Shown here one piece after another: positions 6,790 to 11,712 of a stretch of DNA of 11,712 nucleotides (position 1 is the stretch's first letter; every line of letters starts with the position of its first letter). The notes under the pieces were generated by a model that worked only from the letters and a program-made list of their open reading frames with translations, had not been told where the DNA came from and made no database searches. The DNA is from JAMWZF01 sp041628615 (lineage in GTDB: Bacteria; Pseudomonadota; Alphaproteobacteria; Rhodobacterales; Rhodobacteraceae): the NCBI GenBank assembly GCA_041628615.1, contig JBFKOW010000115.1:1-11712 (forward strand). The letters are read 5' to 3'. Made by a program: the position numbers and the translations under genes.

Positions 6790-7787
6790 ATGACCAAAGA
6801 GTCGCGCGCGAACATCATCAAGCAGGGCGCCATCTGGGCCTTCATCGTGGTGGAGCTGATCTTCTTCTCCGTCGCCGGCGAGTTCCTCTCGGTCTCGGAC
6901 AAGGCGTTCATGGACTTCGACAACATGCTGCTGCTGCTCAAGCAGTCGGCGCCGATCGGGATCATCGCGCTGGGCATGACGGTGGTGATGATCAACGGCA
7001 ACATCGACCTGTCGGTGGGGGCGACCTTCGCGCTGGCCGCGATCGTCCTGCTCGACAGCATGACCTGGCCGTTCATGCAGGGGCTCGGCGACTGGGCGAT
7101 CCCGCTGGCCTGGGGGCTGGCGCTGCTGACCGGCGCGGTGCTCGGGGCGATCAACGGGCTCATCGTCTGGAAGACCGGCGTCGACGCCTTCATCGTCACG
7201 CTGGGCTCGATGCTGGGCTACCGCGGCCTGGTCTTCATGTACAACGGCGAGCAGCCGACCAGCCACCTGAACTGGACGCTGGTGGACTTCGCCGAGGCGC
7301 AGTTCCTCGGGCTGCACACCGCGACCTGGTTCCTGCTGGGCGTCGCGCTGCTGCTGTGGCTGCTGATGACCCGCACGGTGCATGGCCGCAACGCCTATGC
7401 CATCGGCAACAACCGCGAGGCGGCGGTGAACGCCGGGATCCGGGTCGGGCCGCACTTCCTGTGGAACTTCGTCCTGATCGGCTTTCTCGCCGCGCTGTCG
7501 GCGGTGGTGTTCTACTCCGAGAGCGGCTCGGTGAACCCCAACGACGGGATGCTCTACGAGCTTTGGGCGATCACCGCGGTGGTGCTGGGCGGGACCAAGC
7601 TGACCGGCGGTTACGGCTCCATCGTGTCGACCCTCGGCGGCGTCATCGCGATCCAGCTCCTGCGCAAGGGACTGGGCCATATCGGCGCCGATACCGAGAC
7701 GGTGAACCTCGTCATCGGCCTGATCCTGATCGCGGTGCTGTTCCTCGACCGGCAGCTGAACCGCAAGGGCAAGGAGGAACTGAAGAT

Positions 7788-7791
<4 letters not shown>
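6790..7791 (+). CDS. Sugar ABC transporter permease 2 (RbsC-type)
   Basis: This is a second RbsC-family permease of 333 residues, clearly homologous to the one just upstream: GIIALGMTVVMINGNIDLSV aligns with the corresponding stretch there. It keeps the family motifs DAFIVTLGSMLGYRGL, HGRNAYAIGNNREAAVNAGI (ATPase-contact loop) and TAVVLGGTKLTGGYGSI. A longer hydrophobic N-terminus and an insertion near residues 140-170 (NGEQPTSHLNWTLVDFAEAQ) set it apart. It presumably pairs with the first permease. The SD is the GGGGAGAGGG run ending just before ATG 6790. Its stop TGA overlaps the ATG of the ATPase gene by 4 nt (ATGA at 7788-7791), which implies translational coupling. Confidence 0.96.
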
Positions 7792-9299
<1,508 letters not shown>

Positions 9300-9300
9300 C

Positions 9301-10170
9301 GTGAAGGTCGGTTTCGCGGGGCTGGGCCGGATGGGGGCGCCGATGGCGGCGAACCTCGCGGCCGCTGGCCACGCGGTGACCGTCTGGAACCGTTCCCCCG
9401 GCAAGGCGGCGGCGTTCCGCGACCGGACCGGCTGCGCCGTCGCGGCGACCCCGAAGGCGCTTGCCGACGCGACCGAGGTGGTCGTCACCATGCTGGCGGA
9501 CGACCCGTCGTCCGAGGCGGTGCATCTCGGCCCGGACGGGCTCTTCGCCGGGCAGGGGGCGCGGGTCTTCGTCGAGATGGGCACCCTGTCGCCCGACCAT
9601 GTCGCGGCGCTGGCCGCCGCCGCGCCGCCGGGCCGCAGCGTGATCGACGCGCCGGTGTCGGGGGCGACGCAGGCGGCGGAGGCGGCGCAGCTTCTCATCA
9701 TGGCCGGCTGCACCGAGACGGAGGCCGCGCCGCTGCGCCCGCTGTTCGACGCGATGGGGCGGGCCACGATCTTTCTCGGCCGGCGGGGCGCCGGGGCGGT
9801 GATGAAGCTCGCGGTCAATGCCCTGATCCACGGCCTGAACCAGACCGTCGCCGAGGCGGTCACCCTGGCCGAGGCGGCCGGGATCGACGCCGCGACCGCC
9901 TTCGACGTGATCGGCAACAGCGCCGCCGCCGCGCCGATGCTGGCCTACCGGCGGCCGCTCTACCTCGACGAGGCGGCCCACGCCGTGACCTTCACCGTCG
10001 CGCTGGCGCGCAAGGACATGGAGGTGACCGCCGCGCTGGCCGACCGGCTGGGCGTGGCGATGCCGCAGGGCCGGGTGACCCGCGACCTGCTGGCCCGGGC
10101 CGAGGACGCGGGATACGGCGGCCGTGACATGGCCGCGATGCTGAACTTCATGCGGGAGGGCCGGAGATGA
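9301..10170 (+). CDS. NAD(P)-dependent beta-hydroxyacid dehydrogenase (HIBADH superfamily)
   Basis: The 289-residue protein has an N-terminal Rossmann fold and a C-terminal all-helical domain, as in 3-hydroxyisobutyrate dehydrogenase and tartronate semialdehyde reductase. GFAGLGRMGAPMAANL (4-19) is the dinucleotide-binding loop, and Asn30-Arg31 after the second strand suggests NADP(H). DAPVSG is the substrate-binding motif, but it continues ATQAAEAAQ instead of the common GG-containing sequence. Lys169 in KLAVN (169-173) is the expected catalytic lysine. The start is GTG 9301, one base after the ATPase stop; an ATG at 9296 runs into a stop after two codons, and AAGG at 9288-9291 serves as SD. 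It probably reduces or oxidises a small aldehyde-acid or hydroxy-acid product of the pathway. The exact substrate cannot be assigned. Confidence 0.93.
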   Translation: MKVGFAGLGRMGAPMAANLAAAGHAVTVWNRSPGKAAAFRDRTGCAVAATPKALADATEVVVTMLADDPSSEAVHLGPDGLFAGQGARVFVEMGTLSPDHVAALAAAAPPGRSVIDAPVSGATQAAEAAQLLIMAGCTETEAAPLRPLFDAMGRATIFLGRRGAGAVMKLAVNALIHGLNQTVAEAVTLAEAAGIDAATAFDVIGNSAAAAPMLAYRRPLYLDEAAHAVTFTVALARKDMEVTAALADRLGVAMPQGRVTRDLLARAEDAGYGGRDMAAMLNFMREGRR

Positions 10171-10874
10171 AGGCTGCACTGTTCGTCGGCGGATGGGAGG
10201 GGCACACCCCCACCGCCTTTGCCGACTGGTACCGGGCCCTGCTCGAGGACAACGGGTTCACCGTCGAGGTCCACGACACGCTCGAACCGCTGGAGCGGCC
10301 GGGCGAGATGGCCGATGTCGACCTGATCACCCCGATCTGGTCCTCCGCCCGGTCCGGCCACCGCGAGGAATTCGGCAACATGACCAAGGCGCAGGAGGAC
10401 GGGCTGCTGGCCCTCGTCGGCGCCGGCTGCGGCATCGCCGGCTGGCACGGCCACATGGGCGACGCGTTCCGCGACCGGCCGACCTACCATTTCCTGATCG
10501 GCGGCCAGTTCGTGGCCCATCCGCCGGGCTGGCCCGACAACCTGCAGCCGGCCGAGGACTACATCGACTATGACGTGACGATCTGCCGACCCGATCACCC
10601 TCTGGTCGAGGGGATCCGCAGTTTCCGGCTGCGCTCCGAGCAGTATTACATGCTGACCGATCCGTCGAACACGGTGCTGGCGACCACCACCTTCTCGGGC
10701 GATCACCTCTGGTGGATCGAGGGGACGGTGATGCCGGTGACCTGGATCCGGCGCTGGGACAAGGGCCGGGTGTTCTACTGCTCGATCGGCCACGAACTGG
10801 CCGATCTGAAGGTGCCCCAGGTGACCGAGATGATCCGGCGCGGGGCGATCTGGGCGGCATCCGCGCGGCACTGA
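10167..10874 (+). CDS. ThuA-family protein
   Basis: This 235-residue protein matches the ThuA (trehalose utilisation) family, a class I glutamine-amidotransferase-like fold found in many sugar catabolic operons and whose biochemical role is generally poorly defined. Visible family features are FVGGWEGHTP (6-15), the glycine/histidine turn GWHGHMGD (92-99), GGQFVAHP (112-119), and the C-terminal WIRRWDKGRVFYCSIGHE block. There is no signal peptide, so it is probably cytoplasmic. ATG 10167 overlaps the stop of the dehydrogenase gene by 4 nt, with SD GGGAGGG at 10154-10160. It is the last gene of the transport operon. A role in converting a keto-sugar or other sugar derivative is inferred from context only. 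Confidence 0.93.
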   Translation: MKAALFVGGWEGHTPTAFADWYRALLEDNGFTVEVHDTLEPLERPGEMADVDLITPIWSSARSGHREEFGNMTKAQEDGLLALVGAGCGIAGWHGHMGDAFRDRPTYHFLIGGQFVAHPPGWPDNLQPAEDYIDYDVTICRPDHPLVEGIRSFRLRSEQYYMLTDPSNTVLATTTFSGDHLWWIEGTVMPVTWIRRWDKGRVFYCSIGHELADLKVPQVTEMIRRGAIWAASARH

Positions 10875-10878
10875 CGGG

Positions 10879-10926
10879 GGCGCAGGGCGCCGCGGACCGT
10901 GTCTCCTGCGCCGCACCGCGCGGCGC
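10879..10926 (+). terminator. GC-rich interleaved stems after the operon's last gene
   Basis: Four bases after the ThuA stop, GGCGCAGG (10879-10886) pairs perfectly with CCTGCGCC (10905-10912). GCGCCGCG (10887-10894) pairs perfectly with CGCGGCGC (10919-10926). The arms interleave, the layout of an H-type pseudoknot. No T-run follows, so this is at best a Rho-type or stabilising 3' end. Eight-base matches are not rare in DNA this rich in G and C, so confidence is low. Confidence 0.35.
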
Positions 10927-10938
10927 GCCCGACTGCCG

Positions 10939-10953
10939 TTAACCCGATGTTAG
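10939..10953 (+). promoter_or_regulatory. CtrA-like box 1 (TTAA-N7-TTAG)
   Basis: TTAA (10939-10942), seven bases, then TTAG (10950-10953) differs by one base from the alphaproteobacterial CtrA consensus TTAA-N7-TTAA. It lies 70 bases before the small membrane-protein gene. The match is visible in the bases; binding by CtrA is inferred. Confidence 0.5.
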
Positions 10954-10982
10954 GCAAGATACCGCTCAGCCCGGCGTTCGCA

Positions 10983-10997
10983 TTAACGTTGCGTTAG
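10983..10997 (+). promoter_or_regulatory. CtrA-like box 2 (TTAA-N7-TTAG)
   Basis: This is a second copy of the same pattern: TTAA (10983-10986), seven bases, TTAG (10994-10997). It is 44 bases downstream of the first, about four helical turns, so both would face the same side of the DNA. It ends 25 bases before ATG 11023, where it would overlap a promoter. TACTAC at 11007-11012 is a possible -10. Confidence 0.5.
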
Positions 10998-11022
10998 GTT
11001 TTGGGGTACTACCGTCCCAGGC

Positions 11023-11211
11023 ATGATCGGTTCGAGCAGCATCGTTTTCGCCCTTCTGACGGCAATCCTGACCGGCGCCCTTTCGGCGCTGCTGGCGTGG
11101 TCTCTGGGCGCGGGTTGGGGGTGGATCCTCGCCACCTACTCGGCCGGCGGCAATGTCGGCCTGCTCGGGGCGCTGTTCGCCGCCGCCGCGGCGCGCGGTC
11201 AGACCGACTGA
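11023..11211 (+). CDS. Small two-helix membrane protein, function unknown
   Basis: This 62-residue, Gly/Ala-rich hydrophobic protein has two likely transmembrane helices, about residues 5-28 and 33-57, joined by a short GAGWG turn, with a polar RGQTD tail. I do not recognise a named family. The start has almost no SD (AGG immediately before the ATG), and the only in-frame Met is the first. If TACTAC at 11007-11012 is the -10, transcription would begin within a few bases of the ATG, so the mRNA could be leaderless. The two CtrA-like boxes upstream support a real, regulated gene. The coding pattern fits a small membrane protein, but the call rests on composition and context, not on homology. 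Confidence 0.6.
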   Translation: MIGSSSIVFALLTAILTGALSALLAWSLGAGWGWILATYSAGGNVGLLGALFAAAAARGQTD

Positions 11212-11304
11212 GTCCCGACAGCTCTGGAAGATACCGCGCGGACCCGCCGATCGGTCGGCCGCGAGAGCGCGGGTGTTTCGAAGGCCCGGCTGCGCGGCGC
11301 AATG

Positions 11305-11326
11305 AAAAAGGGGGCCTTGGCCCCCC
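11305..11326 (-). terminator. Intrinsic terminator of the M15-family gene
   Basis: Read on the minus strand, a stem GGGGGCC/GGCCCCC with a short loop (11310-11326) is followed directly by TTTTT (complement of 11305-11309). This is a standard Rho-independent terminator, 35 bases past the stop of the leftward peptidase gene. On the plus strand the T-run would lie on the wrong side, so it does not serve the small membrane-protein gene. Confidence 0.85.
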
Positions 11327-11361
11327 GTGATCCTTGCCGATCCTGCGCCGCCGGGCGGTCC

Positions 11362-11712
11362 CTAGCGGCCCCAGCTGCGGACCGGCCCGCAGTCCATGTG
11401 CACGAAGTTCGACCCCGAGTAGCGGCCGACGCCGCCCGCCCGGCACGAGGCCGCGGCCCGCGCCATCTGCGAGACCGACCGGGACGACAGCCGCAGGTCG
11501 GCGGCTTGGCCGCGCATGTGCAGCGAATTGCGCGCCACGCCGGAAGACCGGCTGCGCAGCATCGCGTTGGTCTCGGGCGACCGGTAGCCGGACAGCAGCA
11601 TGTAGGGCTCGGTCACGTCCAGAAGGTTGTGGGTCGCGGCCATGATGTCGATCGTGCGGTTGTCGATCTGGATCTGCTTGCCGTTGCGCCAGTCGCGCAT
11701 GAACAGGGTGAT
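11362..11712 (-). CDS. M15/DUF882 (YcbK-like) murein peptidase, N-terminus outside window
   Basis: The last 116 codons of a leftward gene are present. The frame is open through the window edge and ends at TAG 11362-11364. It matches the catalytic end of the DUF882/peptidase M15 family, whose E. coli member YcbK (MepK) is a periplasmic zinc peptidase acting on peptidoglycan cross-links. Visible active-site elements are LLSGYRSPETNAMLR, the zinc motif SLHMRGQAADLRL (His codon at 11518-11520, Asp codon at 11497-11499) and the third zinc ligand in FVHMDCG (His codon at 11398-11400). The export signal would lie in the missing N-terminal part. An ATG at 11700 is in frame but internal, since the coding pattern continues upstream of it. 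It has its own terminator and is unrelated to the transport locus. Confidence 0.9.
   Translation of the reverse strand: MTLFMRDWRNGKQIQIDNRTIDIMAATHNLLDVTEPYMLLSGYRSPETNAMLRSRSSGVARNSLHMRGQAADLRLSSRSVSQMARAAASCRAGGVGRYSGSNFVHMDCGPVRSWGR

Noticed and set aside
5737..7680. Long open frame on the minus strand (647 codons) across the permease genes, and similar long minus frames at 7611-9917 and 1841-3898
   Set aside because: These are antisense or shifted shadows of clear genes in GC-rich DNA. Their translations are rich in Arg, His, Asp, Pro and Gly with low-complexity character, and no domain motifs are visible.
11242..11274. ACCCGC/GCGGGT pairing after the small membrane-protein gene as a rightward terminator
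   Set aside because: It has only six pairs, a 21-base loop and no proper T-run; too weak to support.
11001..11330. Alternative 109-codon plus-strand frame overlapping the 62-residue protein
   Set aside because: Its translation is Arg/Gly-rich without structure, runs into the opposite-strand terminator, and competes with the more coherent two-helix frame.

Overview
The window is GC-rich, densely packed DNA with the gene style of an alphaproteobacterium, most likely Rhodobacterales. This placement rests on GC content, the repeated ATGA stop/start overlaps, the protein flavour and two CtrA-like boxes. No phylogenetic search was possible.

Most of the window (1-10874) is one carbohydrate or polyol uptake and catabolism locus built around a divergent control region at 3712-3918. 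Leftward run, in order of transcription: an unusual regulator that joins a winged-helix DNA-binding domain to a domain resembling an extracellular solute-binding protein; a short-chain dehydrogenase (SDR); and an M24/creatinase-fold hydrolase cut by the window start. Rightward run: a secreted sugar-binding protein of the ribose-binding type, a strong intergenic stem-loop, a second SDR paralogous to the first, two different RbsC-type permeases, a double-domain RbsA-type ATPase, a dehydrogenase of the 3-hydroxyisobutyrate dehydrogenase superfamily, and a ThuA-family protein. The rightward genes are tightly spaced (4-nt overlaps at 7788 and 10167, 1-nt gap at 9300), so they are probably co-transcribed.

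Likely working model (inference): the binding protein, permease heterodimer and ATPase import a sugar, polyol or related compound. The two SDRs, the HIBADH-like enzyme and ThuA oxidise or isomerise it, and the M24 protein hydrolyses some derivative. The cytoplasmic regulator senses the substrate or a metabolite with its SBP-like domain and acts on the dyad-rich control region. The substrate cannot be read from the sequence.

From 10875 on the content changes to ordinary chromosomal genes. A short region has two tandem CtrA-like boxes, followed by a 62-residue two-helix membrane protein and, on the opposite strand, the 3' part of an M15/DUF882 (YcbK-like) murein peptidase gene with its own intrinsic terminator. 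The 150 bases between these two genes (11212-11361) contain only that terminator as a supportable feature. No tRNA, rRNA, CRISPR array, insertion sequence or integrase was seen.
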